Virus record (IMG/VR): IMGVR_UViG_3300001450_000190
Coordinates: 1-28,283 of that record
Origin: a virus
DNA: 28,283 bases
Reading direction: 5' to 3' (one strand)
Position 1 is the first letter of the stretch. Each line of letters begins with the position of its first letter. Below the pieces are notes generated by a model, which ran no database searches, had not been told where the DNA came from, and was given only the letters and a program-made list of their open reading frames with translations. Below, piece after piece: positions 1-5,874 of this stretch. The position numbers were made by a program, and so were the translations under genes.

Positions 1-8
1 GTCGGCAC
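1..8. repeat. Left copy of 8-bp terminal direct repeat (candidate cos)
   Basis: GTCGGCAC opens the window and the same 8 bases close it. A GC-rich direct repeat at both physical ends, next to a small terminase gene, is what a sequencing library yields when a short 5' cohesive overhang is filled in at both ends. When the ends are joined, the site reads GGTG-GTCGG-CACC, a small dyad of the type found at cos nicking sites. The identity is seen directly; the cos role is inferred. Confidence 0.5.
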
Positions 9-37
9 CTTCCCCCGTATATAAATAATCTGACACA

Positions 38-64
38 CTATAATTAAAAAACAGTCTATCCCAA
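38..64 (-). promoter_or_regulatory. Candidate late promoter reading toward cos/TerS
   Basis: On the minus strand TTGGGA (64-59) and TATAGT (43-38) are separated by 16 bp, matching sigma70 boxes at 4/6 and 5/6. Transcription would start near position 31 and, on the circularised genome, cross the joined ends into the small basic ORF, TerS and the rest of the late genes. Placement is attractive but the match is only moderate. Confidence 0.4.
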
Positions 65-101
65 AGATTTTAGCTTGTCCTTTTTACTGTCCTTTGATAT
101 G

Positions 102-130
102 GTAATAGTGCTGGGCTTAACCAGCATCAA
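102..130 (-). promoter_or_regulatory. Second candidate leftward promoter with inverted repeat in spacer
   Basis: TTGATG (130-125) and TATTAC (107-102) lie 17 bp apart on the minus strand, each matching the sigma70 box at 4/6. The spacer is almost exactly filled by the inverted repeat TGCTGG-6-CCAGCA (109-126), a classic place for an operator. Alternatively, the inverted repeat is simply an RNA hairpin. Confidence 0.3.
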
Positions 131-206
131 AAAAATACCGTGGGGTTTTTTCCCCAATAAAATAACGGTGCGAAAGGTTTTTTTGATTGGATGAATATGA
201 GAGGCG

Positions 207-236
207 CCGCCATAGCTTTATGTTATGGCGGTTTTT
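207..236 (+). terminator. Intrinsic terminator, plus strand
   Basis: A 10-bp stem CCGCCATAGC/GTTATGGCGG (one G-T pair) with loop TTTAT is followed directly by five T on the plus strand. It overlaps the last codon region of the minus-strand cytosine methylase. There is no T-run on the minus side, so it should not stop methylase transcripts. It would stop plus-strand transcription entering from the left end. Confidence 0.6.
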
Positions 237-1102
237 CCTTTGATGTGTCTATCGATCAATCCGCTATCAACGATCAATCGGCCAATGTATTCCGCGCACT
301 GAGGAACGATACTATTTCCTAGGGATCTAATTCGGTCCACCCGATCGGGAATCCCATCATCTCTTCGACAAAGGCCGGGTTCAGTCGGGAATCCTTCCCA
401 ATAGTTTCCTGCGTGTATCCCTCTTGTATCGCCGCCGACAAACTTTTGTATCCTCCTAGTTTTTTGCATTGATATCTTTCCCATTCCCTCGGTGATGCAT
501 TTTGACGGGCTGCTGTTGCAAGTGGGGTAGGCAGCATCTCGCGCCGCGCCATTCCCTGAAGCGAATATCTTTTCTTTGTGCTGCCTAAGCTTCTGTTGTA
601 TCCGTAGGTGCTCGCTGTTGGGGTAGGCAACTGCAAACCAGCGCCGCCGCAAGTGGGGAGCTCCCATTGACGAAGCTGATACAATTCCCCATTGCATATC
701 GTACCCGATTTTGGCCATTGCTCCGCAAATCTCGGGTAGCCCCAAATTAACGACATTTGGCACGTTCTCCAGGATGATAATTGACGATCGTAAAACGCTA
801 ATGTATTCGAGTAGATTGTACCAAAGACCACTTTTCTTTCCTCCGAGACCCGCCATTTTTCCGGCTGTCGATAGGTCTTGGCAGGGAAACCCCCCGCAAA
901 GAATATCAGGCCGTGGCAATGTGCGCGGGTCTGTCTGTGTGATGTCGTCGAATTTCGGCACATCTGGCCAGTGCTTAGTCAGCACTCTCCGACAAAAAGG
1001 ATCCTTTTCAATTTGCCATACCGTTTTCAAATTGGGTATCGCCCGTTCCAATCCCAGCTCAAAGCCGCCGATCCCTGAAAATGTTGATCCTAATGTTATC
1101 AT
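218..1102 (-). CDS. DNA (cytosine-5-)-methyltransferase
   Basis: This 294-aa enzyme carries the ordered C5-methylase motifs. Motif I (FSGIGGFELGL, residues 8-18) binds AdoMet. Motif IV (GGFPCQDLS) carries catalytic Cys74. Motif VI (ENV, 112-114), motif VIII (RRRW, 152-155) and motif X (LGNSIVPQ, 261-268) follow. About 100 residues between VIII and X form a short target-recognition region, so the enzyme is small for the family but complete. It transfers a methyl group to C5 of cytosine in an unknown sequence, probably shielding phage DNA from host restriction. No restriction partner is visible. The ATG at 1102 has no clear Shine-Dalgarno, and the candidate promoter would start transcription almost at the ATG, so a leaderless message is possible. 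A second long frame is nested inside it. Confidence 0.93.
   Translation of the reverse strand: MITLGSTFSGIGGFELGLERAIPNLKTVWQIEKDPFCRRVLTKHWPDVPKFDDITQTDPRTLPRPDILCGGFPCQDLSTAGKMAGLGGKKSGLWYNLLEYISVLRSSIIILENVPNVVNLGLPEICGAMAKIGYDMQWGIVSASSMGAPHLRRRWFAVAYPNSEHLRIQQKLRQHKEKIFASGNGAARDAAYPTCNSSPSKCITEGMGKISMQKTRRIQKFVGGDTRGIHAGNYWEGFPTEPGLCRRDDGIPDRVDRIRSLGNSIVPQCAEYIGRLIVDSGLIDRHIKGKTAIT
319..963 (-). CDS. Nested out-of-frame ORF, phage LPTPTA/MGFPIGWT-type protein
   Basis: An open frame of 214 codons lies on the same strand as the cytosine methylase but in a different frame. Its translation is not random. It contains SSWRTCQ, a W-PKSGT--NGELYQL segment, two LPTP blocks (LQLPTPTASTYGYN and EMLPTPLATAA) and a C-terminal LNPAFVEEMMGFPIGWTEL. 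From memory these are hallmarks of a widespread phage protein family found beside or overlapping phage C5 methylases, often annotated as hypothetical or methyltransferase-like. No strong Shine-Dalgarno precedes the ATG at 963, and an internal start is possible. It may be a genuine overlapping gene, an overprinted relic, or a by-product of codons for the VAYPNS and GIPDRVDR segments in the methylase frame. I am confident of the similarity, less so of expression. Confidence 0.45.
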   Translation of the reverse strand: MCRNSTTSHRQTRAHCHGLIFFAGGFPAKTYRQPEKWRVSEERKVVFGTIYSNTLAFYDRQLSSWRTCQMSLIWGYPRFAEQWPKSGTICNGELYQLRQWELPTCGGAGLQLPTPTASTYGYNRSLGSTKKRYSLQGMARREMLPTPLATAARQNASPREWERYQCKKLGGYKSLSAAIQEGYTQETIGKDSRLNPAFVEEMMGFPIGWTELDP

Positions 1103-1108
1103 GTTTCT

Positions 1109-1150
1109 GATTTAATCAATTGATATAGCTGTGTCAACCAAAAGTTTACA
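1109..1150 (-). promoter_or_regulatory. Divergent control region with 19-bp palindromic operator
   Basis: TGTCAACC-AAA-AGTTTACA (1132-1150) is an imperfect palindrome with the same layout as the one at 5898-5916 (15 of 19 positions identical). Its left half contains, on the minus strand, a perfect TTGACA -35 box. TAAATC follows 17 bp further on as a weak -10. Binding would block leftward transcription of the cytosine methylase and touch the region just upstream of the plus-strand gene at 1166. Confidence 0.5.
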
Positions 1151-1165
1151 TCAGGAGAATAGGCA

Positions 1166-1549
1166 ATGGCAAAGAAGGACCGTCAGAATATCGTGATAAC
1201 CAGCCGAGCAGGAAACGAAAGAATCGAATCGGCTATACCTAAATTTCAAAGCAGATATGGAATGGATCGGGATCAAGCAACAGCCGTAGCCATCCGGCTA
1301 GAATCCGCCGGCCGGCTTCATGGATCGGATGGTTTGATCTCCAGGAATACAAAGCCCTTCGGCCCTGGCCGCTTCGCCCTTGCAGAAATGGCGATCAGTA
1401 GAATCCCCAAACGAAACAGAACTACAGAAAGGGAAAAGATCGATACGGATGATATGGATACCCTACGGCGGGCCTATGCTGCTCCCAAACGCAAGCTAGC
1501 ACCGAAAAGGATCAAGCCACCGAAGCCAAGAACAAAGCGTAAAAAATAG
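1166..1549 (+). CDS. Basic hypothetical protein with Lys/Pro/Arg tail
   Basis: This 127-aa protein starts at an ATG preceded by AGGAG (about 8 nt spacing). The N-terminal part (about 1-60) has a helical look with the segment RYGMDRDQATAVAIRLESAG. The last 20 or so residues are a run of K, R and P, typical of non-specific nucleic-acid binding. It is transcribed divergently from the cytosine methylase, with a 19-bp palindrome in between, and faces the repeat-rich block at 1566-1735. I do not recognise a family. A DNA-binding role, for example at those repeats, is only an inference from charge and position. Confidence 0.7.
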   Translation: MAKKDRQNIVITSRAGNERIESAIPKFQSRYGMDRDQATAVAIRLESAGRLHGSDGLISRNTKPFGPGRFALAEMAISRIPKRNRTTEREKIDTDDMDTLRRAYAAPKRKLAPKRIKPPKPRTKRKK

Positions 1550-1565
1550 GCCATTCTGTTAGAAA

Positions 1566-1735
1566 CTATCCAACCTATCCAACCTAGCTAACCTATTCCC
1601 TATATAATCTATTTACCCCCTACTCTACCCAAATAATATCTTTGTTGTGGATTAGGTTAGCTAGGTTAACAGTGCTTGTAACCTGCTGATATTTCGACGA
1701 AAAAAAACTGTCAACCTCGCGATAAGGTTAACAGT
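1566..1735. repeat. Iteron-like and inverted repeat block (AGGTTA/TAACCT)
   Basis: Direct 9-mers CTATCCAAC (1566-1574), CTATCCAAC (1575-1583) and CTAGCTAAC (1584-1592) run head to tail. AACCTAGCTAACCTA (1581-1595) recurs as a perfect 15-bp inverted copy at 1653-1667. AGGTTAACAGT occurs at 1663-1673 and 1725-1735, with a near-perfect inverted copy at 1707-1717. The hexamer AGGTTA/TAACCT pervades the block, which separates two convergent genes and contains an AT-rich patch (1600-1645). This could be a replication origin, a cluster of regulator sites or an attachment-like region. The rightmost pair doubles as a terminator. Confidence 0.6.
1700..1735 (-). terminator. Intrinsic terminator of leftward early operon
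   Basis: Read on the minus strand, ACTGTTAACCT (1735-1725) and AGGTTGACAGT (1717-1707) form an 11-bp stem with one mismatch and a 7-nt loop, followed by eight T (1707-1700). It lies 26 bp beyond the stop of the last small gene of the leftward operon. Confidence 0.75.
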
Positions 1736-1760
1736 AGGATGGATAGTCCTTGGTTTGTGA

Positions 1761-1829
1761 CTAGAAGGCGATCAAAAAAAGCGCCGCGATGAAAACACCG
1801 AAGGAAACAAGATCGATAAGACTATCCAT
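1761..1829 (-). CDS. 22-residue hydrophobic membrane peptide
   Basis: The ATG overlaps the end of the ribbon-helix-helix gene (stop at 1822-1824) and is preceded by GAGG nine bases upstream, lying inside that gene. The peptide has an acidic N-terminus (MDSLIDL) and then an uninterrupted apolar stretch (VSFGVFIAALFLIAF) to the TAG stop, enough for one membrane span. It closes the leftward operon just before a strong terminator. Size and composition resemble small membrane peptides such as type I toxins or phage membrane modulators. No sequence family can be assigned, and its reality rests on the overlap, the Shine-Dalgarno and the hydrophobic pattern. Confidence 0.5.
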   Translation of the reverse strand: MDSLIDLVSFGVFIAALFLIAF

Positions 1830-2001
1830 CTTTCTTTTCCTCGATCCATTTTTCAACCAGTCCGATAAGAACCGATGAAAAGGAAATCCCGTCTTCCTTG
1901 CATTCTTGCTTTGCCCTGGCGAGCAATTCGACAGGAAATCGGATTGATATCATCTTCGATTTGTTACCGTGAGATAGCCGGCCGCGTACTCTATTCTTCA
2001 T
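1822..2001 (-). CDS. Ribbon-helix-helix (CopG/Arc-type) regulator
   Basis: This 59-aa protein starts at an ATG overlapping the stop of the upstream gene. Residues 17-56 fit the ribbon-helix-helix pattern: a short strand MISIRFP, then helix VELLARAKQECKEDG, the turn ISFSS, then helix VLIGLVEKWIEEKK. Such proteins bind operators as dimers through the beta ribbon. The N-terminal 16 residues are basic (RVRGRLSHGNKSK). The gene is translationally chained to the 22-residue hydrophobic peptide, a layout reminiscent of antitoxin/regulator pairs. It is a good candidate for binding the palindromes or repeats nearby, but nothing in the sequence shows which. Confidence 0.75.
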   Translation of the reverse strand: MKNRVRGRLSHGNKSKMISIRFPVELLARAKQECKEDGISFSSVLIGLVEKWIEEKKDG

Positions 2002-2224
2002 TACTGCCCCCTTTCTGTATGCGCGGTAGGAGATCAGAAACTCGTTCTTGTACGTATAGACATGTATCCCACGAAGTTATAATTGAATTCGTATCATATC
2101 TTTCTTTTTCGTCTGTCGTTTTTCGCATATATCTTGCCTCTCGTTTCGAATCTTTTATAAATCCAATCGATTTAATGTTAATCCAAATGGATTGTCCCCA
2201 TTGATCTGTTACAGAAATAAACAT
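1991..2224 (-). CDS. Small hypothetical protein, early operon
   Basis: This 77-aa protein's ATG shares one base with the preceding stop (TAATG), so translation is coupled. The N-terminal half (MFISVTDQWGQSIWINIKSIGFI) looks like a short beta-rich unit. It vaguely resembles the strand-G-strand pattern of small FlbD-like or phage beta proteins, too weakly to name. The rest is charged with no clear motif. Its stop overlaps the start of the ribbon-helix-helix gene. Confidence 0.65.
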   Translation of the reverse strand: MFISVTDQWGQSIWINIKSIGFIKDSKREARYMRKTTDEKERYDTNSIITSWDTCLYVQERVSDLLPRIQKGGSNEE

Positions 2225-2388
2225 TACTCGCCCCCTTTCAGGATTGCGCGTAAAATTTTAATGATTCGCTCAGAAAGAACTTGATGAGATCCGCCGTATT
2301 CATCGGAGATTTTCCAGCCGGTATCGAGCATCTGAAGCGCTTCTTTGTTTGTAACGGTTATCAGTTTCCCGTTTATTCTGATTTGCAT
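2224..2388 (-). CDS. Small hypothetical protein, first gene after internal promoter
   Basis: This 54-aa protein begins MQIRINGKLITVTNKEALQ. The ATG at 2388 is chosen over an upstream codon because it follows the leader CATTCAAACAAGG, which also precedes the starts at 5221, 6958 (as CATTCAAACCAGG) and 7272. The sequence suggests a small beta hairpin followed by two helices. It is the first gene downstream of the promoter at 2429-2462 and ends in TAATG overlap with the next gene. Function is unknown. Confidence 0.65.
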   Translation of the reverse strand: MQIRINGKLITVTNKEALQMLDTGWKISDEYGGSHQVLSERIIKILRAILKGGE

Positions 2389-2428
2389 TTTGTATCCTTG
2401 TTTGAATGGTGCTGTATTGCACAATTTT

Positions 2429-2462
2429 AATGTATCAACATTTAAACATATGTCAATACATT
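2429..2462 (-). promoter_or_regulatory. Internal early promoter with AATGTAT/ATACATT inverted repeat
   Basis: On the minus strand TTGACA (2456-2451) is followed after 16 bp by TACATT (2434-2429). Inverted heptamers AATGTAT (2429-2435) and ATACATT (2456-2462) flank and overlap these boxes. The ATAAATGTATTGACAT segment is identical to the two copies near 7 kb, so the three promoters probably share a regulator. Confidence 0.55.
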
Positions 2463-2466
2463 TATT

Positions 2467-2571
2467 TCATTCTATCCAAGAATCTCCCTGATCCATCTTC
2501 ACGAAACCAAGAAAACACAGAATCATCAGGATCAGAAAAGCGACACATGCGCCTGAACAAAGCCAGCTCAT
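2467..2571 (-). CDS. 34-aa single-span membrane protein
   Basis: The ATG at 2571 overlaps the preceding stop (ATGA). The protein starts MSWLCSGACVAFLILM and continues apolar to about residue 25, then ends in a charged tail (KMDQGDSWIE). One transmembrane helix with the tail on one side is the obvious reading. It lies in the early operon, not in the lysis block, so a membrane-modulating or superinfection role is more likely than holin activity, but this is inference. Confidence 0.55.
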   Translation of the reverse strand: MSWLCSGACVAFLILMILCFLGFVKMDQGDSWIE

Positions 2572-2831
2572 TGGGGCGGATAATGGCAAAATTTCCACGC
2601 TTGCAACGCTATTTTTTGGGCTGTTTTTTCTGCTTCGGCTTTGGCTTGCCATCCATTTTTGATTTGATGATAAGCAAAATCACATAACTGTATAAAATTC
2701 ACCCGATCATTAGCTAATTCCATCTGATGAAGATGGCTTATGCACTTTTCCAGGATTTGTTTTTTCATTTTTTCGTTTATCATAAATTCCTTTTCTGATA
2801 TTGCGATCAATCTGGTTTGTTTATTTCTCAT
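2568..2831 (-). CDS. Small helical hypothetical protein downstream of primase-helicase
   Basis: This 87-aa protein's ATG at 2831 overlaps the stop of the primase-helicase gene and is preceded by GGAGGAGGGG, a very strong ribosome-binding site encoded in the end of that gene. The sequence is mostly amphipathic helix (EKMKKQILEKCISHLHQMELANDRV, then QAKAEAEKTAQKIALQAW). No family was recognised. Tight coupling suggests it works with replication or is needed at a similar dose. Confidence 0.65.
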   Translation of the reverse strand: MRNKQTRLIAISEKEFMINEKMKKQILEKCISHLHQMELANDRVNFIQLCDFAYHQIKNGWQAKAEAEKTAQKIALQAWKFCHYPPQ

Positions 2832-5221
2832 TTCCCCTCCTCCGGTGCTGGTGGCGTCCAAACGTAGGAGCTCCTTTTCGTGTCCTTGTTGTACTTTCGG
2901 CGCTTGGTCCAGCCGGCGCCGGAAAGAAGCCCGGATAGCCGCATAAGCACCGCTCTGTTCTGCTGGGGCGATTCGATCTTGAGAACTTGAATCAAAAGAT
3001 CAGTCAAGGTAAATTCTTTCATATCAATCGTTTCACCTGTCATTGTAAATTTTGGTGTTGCCATATATTCAATAATTGCTTCCATCCATGAATCGATCGC
3101 CTTGTAGGGCTCCTGGTATCGGGTCAATTCCTTCTCGAAATCAATCCCGTCTTTCTCGGTCAATCGGCCGGGATCACCCCGCCGAAACTCATATACTGCA
3201 TCGGCCCAAATCAGATCGATATTTTCATCCGTCAATTTGTCCAGATCGATATTTTCCAACATAATCGGATAATATCGCCGGTCTCCAGTAGCATCCCGGA
3301 AAATCTCTAATTCGTTTGATGATCCGCAAAAAACAACCTGTCTTTTCTGGTCGATCTCATACCGCGCATAGGCGGGCCGATATGTATCGGATTGACTGGA
3401 AAGAAAGGATTTCGTGACCGTGCTATCTCTGTTCCTCGTGGAACTCAGCTCGGCGAATTCATAGATCCATTTTCCGCGGAGCTTCGAATATGAATCCCGC
3501 CCGCCCCGAATATCGATAGCCGAATCCGAAAACCAGTCGTCATTTTTCGCCAGTCTTCGAAAAAGGGTGCTCTTGCCGATGCCCTGGGCGCCGAGCAAAA
3601 TCAAAGAACAATCAACTTTACAACCTGGATCAAAGATTCGACGTACCGCGGAAACGAGCCACGCCCGCCCCATTTCGGAGATTAGAAGTTTGAAGCGTTT
3701 TTCCTCCTCTTCGTTTTCCTTTTCTCCCCGGCCCTCCGGCTTTTGTCTTTTCATAATTGTGCAGAACTCGGTTAGGAAAGTAGATGCGTACGGCTTAGCC
3801 TTATCCCTTATTCCGTCGGTCTCCAATTTCTTTAAATATTCGCGTACTGGGTGATAGATATTATCCTCCCTGCGCGCGATGAATTCGATCATCTGCCCGA
3901 CGTCCTCTTTTCGGAACTGCACGCCATAGGCCCAAGATATCTCTAGCCGCAATTCGGTAATATGGTGGTCGGCTATTCTGCTGCCCTGAAATTCCAGCTG
4001 ACCCGTAAATTCGTTGAATCGGATCAGATCGCCGATCGACACGTTCAGAGCATCGATCACCATATGACAATTAGCAAGATTCGCAATCGGTTTTCCTCTT
4101 TTAAATCGCTCCGAATAGTCATCGGGATAGCGCTCCATTTTAACAACTGGGTAGTCATCGCGATGGCCAAGATTAACACTTTTTAAAATGTTGCTGATCT
4201 CTACTTTTGCCGGCTTTTCCTCTAATGAAGCATATGCACGTTGCACCGTTTTTATAATGTAGCTCGCCGGTTTTGCTTTCTTCTCGGTGCCATCTTCGGC
4301 AACATAGTCGTAATCGCGGCCCTCATTTCTGATCTTCGCGCATAATGCATTAAATGCATCGCCGATTTCAACACGTAGCCAACTCAATTCTTTAACGAAA
4401 ACCCAGTCGTACGCGGACGCGCTCTGATCGCCTTTTCTCTTGCCCTGGTTGGCAAAATATCCGGCTAATTCGTCATTTGTATCAATCAATCGGCGCACGT
4501 TCGCCGATAGAATCGGCTTCGGTCGAAAAGAGGATTTTGGTAGTTTCGTCTTCTTCTTCTTGCTCTTCGGCACATCGAAGATAGCGCCGGCGCCGAGCAT
4601 TTCATCCAAGCCATCGAGAGAATGTATATTTCCAGCCATCGCCGCAAAAACCACGCGCACGGGATCCTTTTTCAGATGCCAGCTCAAAGGAAGACGAAGA
4701 ATTCGCGCCCCATCCCATGCATGCGTATCGCCGTCAACCCTTGCAAGCAATCTTTTATTGAGATCCTCGATCCGGTCCAAATCGATTTCCCGATCAAGAA
4801 AATAGTAGATGTGAAGACCGCCGCCGCTTTGAATAATCGCAGAGGGTTCGATCGGCAGCGCATTGACTAGCGCCCAAGTTTGATCCCGGCCCCCCGTGTC
4901 CTTGTCATCGATATCCGACCAAATAACGCGCCCGGGCGAGCAATTCGAGCGTTTCCCGTTCTCGCGGGATTTCCTGGGAAGAACACCGAAGAAAACGGCA
5001 TGATTCGCATTTTTGCATTTCTCGATCAAATTGGGAAGATGAGAAATGAGATCCGCCGCCCCATCAAAAAAGCCGCCTAGATTGTATTTTCGCCGGGCCT
5101 TTGCTCGGTCGGGAATCGGCCGTATCTCGATCAGCGATTCCGCCGGGAACATAAATTCGAGGAACTCACGGAGGAGCCTGTTTTGCTCCTGCCCATCAAC
5201 CGAGTTAAGTTTTCTATACAT
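2828..5221 (-). CDS. Primase-helicase fusion (RepB/AEP-like primase plus VapE-like ATPase)
   Basis: The protein is 797 aa from the ATG at 5221. The N-terminal third looks like an archaeo-eukaryotic-type primase of the RepB/Prim-Pol kind. It has an acidic pair in VIWSDIDDKD (about residues 99-108), then IIQSGGGLHIYYF (about 129-141) with the conserved S-G-G-x-H pattern. The C-terminal part is a VapE-type ATPase, with Walker A GAQGIGKST (about 544-552), acidic YEFAELS (about 587-593) and the sensor-like DATGDRRYYP (about 643-652). It probably lays primers and unwinds DNA at the phage origin, replacing separate primase and helicase genes. The start at 5221 is preferred over 5263 because it follows AAAGG in the shared CATTCAAACAAAGG leader. 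Confidence 0.88.
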   Translation of the reverse strand: MYRKLNSVDGQEQNRLLREFLEFMFPAESLIEIRPIPDRAKARRKYNLGGFFDGAADLISHLPNLIEKCKNANHAVFFGVLPRKSRENGKRSNCSPGRVIWSDIDDKDTGGRDQTWALVNALPIEPSAIIQSGGGLHIYYFLDREIDLDRIEDLNKRLLARVDGDTHAWDGARILRLPLSWHLKKDPVRVVFAAMAGNIHSLDGLDEMLGAGAIFDVPKSKKKKTKLPKSSFRPKPILSANVRRLIDTNDELAGYFANQGKRKGDQSASAYDWVFVKELSWLRVEIGDAFNALCAKIRNEGRDYDYVAEDGTEKKAKPASYIIKTVQRAYASLEEKPAKVEISNILKSVNLGHRDDYPVVKMERYPDDYSERFKRGKPIANLANCHMVIDALNVSIGDLIRFNEFTGQLEFQGSRIADHHITELRLEISWAYGVQFRKEDVGQMIEFIARREDNIYHPVREYLKKLETDGIRDKAKPYASTFLTEFCTIMKRQKPEGRGEKENEEEEKRFKLLISEMGRAWLVSAVRRIFDPGCKVDCSLILLGAQGIGKSTLFRRLAKNDDWFSDSAIDIRGGRDSYSKLRGKWIYEFAELSSTRNRDSTVTKSFLSSQSDTYRPAYARYEIDQKRQVVFCGSSNELEIFRDATGDRRYYPIMLENIDLDKLTDENIDLIWADAVYEFRRGDPGRLTEKDGIDFEKELTRYQEPYKAIDSWMEAIIEYMATPKFTMTGETIDMKEFTLTDLLIQVLKIESPQQNRAVLMRLSGLLSGAGWTKRRKYNKDTKRSSYVWTPPAPEEGK

Positions 5222-5247
5222 TGGTCTTTGTCCTTTGTTTGAATGTT

Positions 5248-5273
5248 GGGGATAGGCGGGCATGCCTATCCCC
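5248..5273 (-). promoter_or_regulatory. 10-bp hairpin in the leader of the primase-helicase gene
   Basis: GGGGATAGGC (5248-5257) and GCCTATCCCC (5264-5273) form a perfect 10-bp stem with a 6-nt loop, between the regulator stop and the chosen start at 5221. There is no T-run after it on either strand, so it is not a standard terminator. It could be an RNA processing or stability element, or an operator. Confidence 0.6.
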
Positions 5274-5278
5274 TTTCT

Positions 5279-5518
5279 CTATTCTGATAGCTCGAATTTG
5301 ACGGTATTCGCGATTTCTCCGCGTACCTGATCGATAGGGCAACCCCTAAGCAAAGCAAGCACGGCCGCGATTCTGCGAAGACTGCGCATTGATGGGAATG
5401 CGCGACGGGTTAGCCACTTGTGAAGAGAATGACGGCTAATCATGAATAATTCCGCCGCCTTTCCCCTGGATAGCTCATTTTTCAGTAATTGACTATCAAG
5501 CCATTGATCGAATTTCAT
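5279..5518 (-). CDS. HTH-type small regulator (Cro/repressor-like)
   Basis: In this 79-aa protein, residues about 14-45 (LSRGKAAELFMISRHSLHKWLTRRAFPSM) fit a helix-turn-helix of the Xre/Cro kind: a helix with KAAELF, a turn at SR, and a recognition helix HSLHKWL. The ATG overlaps the upstream stop (ATGA). It lies early in the leftward operon, right behind the divergent control region at 5875-5916, which is the usual place for an autoregulator. It is therefore a leading candidate for binding the TGTCAAC palindromes. Confidence 0.75.
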   Translation of the reverse strand: MKFDQWLDSQLLKNELSRGKAAELFMISRHSLHKWLTRRAFPSMRSLRRIAAVLALLRGCPIDQVRGEIANTVKFELSE

Positions 5519-5847
5519 AGCCGATCCCCTAATATCGTAATTGTGTATTCCAGTAGTTTTCGCCGCCGTTCCTCTATCCGGCCCCGTCGGTCGGCTAGCA
5601 TATCGCGCCGCAATTCTTGATTCAAGCTATCAATCTCATCAAGATAATGCCTCGATTTTCTTACCCAGTCCTGGGTTTTTGGAGCTGCTGGGATATGCTC
5701 CCATTTGCTCATTCTCTTTTGAAGATGCTCGGCATCGATCAAAGGAAGAGGGCTATCATTTACGCGGATCCATCCATATCGGGGATGTAGCATTTCCACC
5801 CGCCATAGATCTTCTTTTCTCGCTAGTCGTATCATTCTCGTTTCCAT
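5515..5847 (-). CDS. Hypothetical protein, first gene of leftward early operon
   Basis: In this 110-aa protein the N-terminal part (METRMIRLARKEDLWRVEML) is beta-like. The second half, from about residue 65, is a long charged helix with coiled-coil character (EIDSLNQELRRDMLADRRGR). The promoter at 5875-5903 lies immediately upstream. It is translationally coupled to the HTH gene by a 4-bp overlap. No family was recognised. Confidence 0.7.
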   Translation of the reverse strand: METRMIRLARKEDLWRVEMLHPRYGWIRVNDSPLPLIDAEHLQKRMSKWEHIPAAPKTQDWVRKSRHYLDEIDSLNQELRRDMLADRRGRIEERRRKLLEYTITILGDRL

Positions 5848-5874
5848 TTTTTACACCTCGCCACCACAAAACAG

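Larger units (their letters stand above)
1..217. other. Non-coding left-end region with several stem-loops
   Basis: No credible ORF lies in these 217 bases. Three inverted repeats are visible: TGCTGG/CCAGCA (109-114/121-126); a two-part stem, ACCG/CGGT outside and TGGGG/CCCCA inside, with a T6 loop (137-169); and the strong CCGCCATAGC hairpin at 207-231. With the candidate cos at the end and TerS on the other side of the joined ends, the stretch could hold terminase-binding (cosB-like) sites, the late promoter, or a small structured RNA. Confidence 0.45.

Noticed and set aside
39-44. Perfect TATAAT on the plus strand
   Set aside because: No acceptable -35 at 15-19 bp; overlaps a better minus-strand promoter.
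711-1115. 134-codon plus-strand frame opposite the cytosine methylase
   Set aside because: No ribosome-binding site or family features; it is the antisense of conserved methylase motifs.
1566-1735. CRISPR array or attP interpretation of the repeat block
   Set aside because: Repeats are short, unevenly spaced and mixed in orientation with no spacers, and no integrase gene is present.
5222-5263. Earlier ATG for the primase-helicase (5263)
   Set aside because: Would place the 10-bp hairpin and shared leader inside the coding region; the ATG at 5221 has the conserved leader and Shine-Dalgarno.
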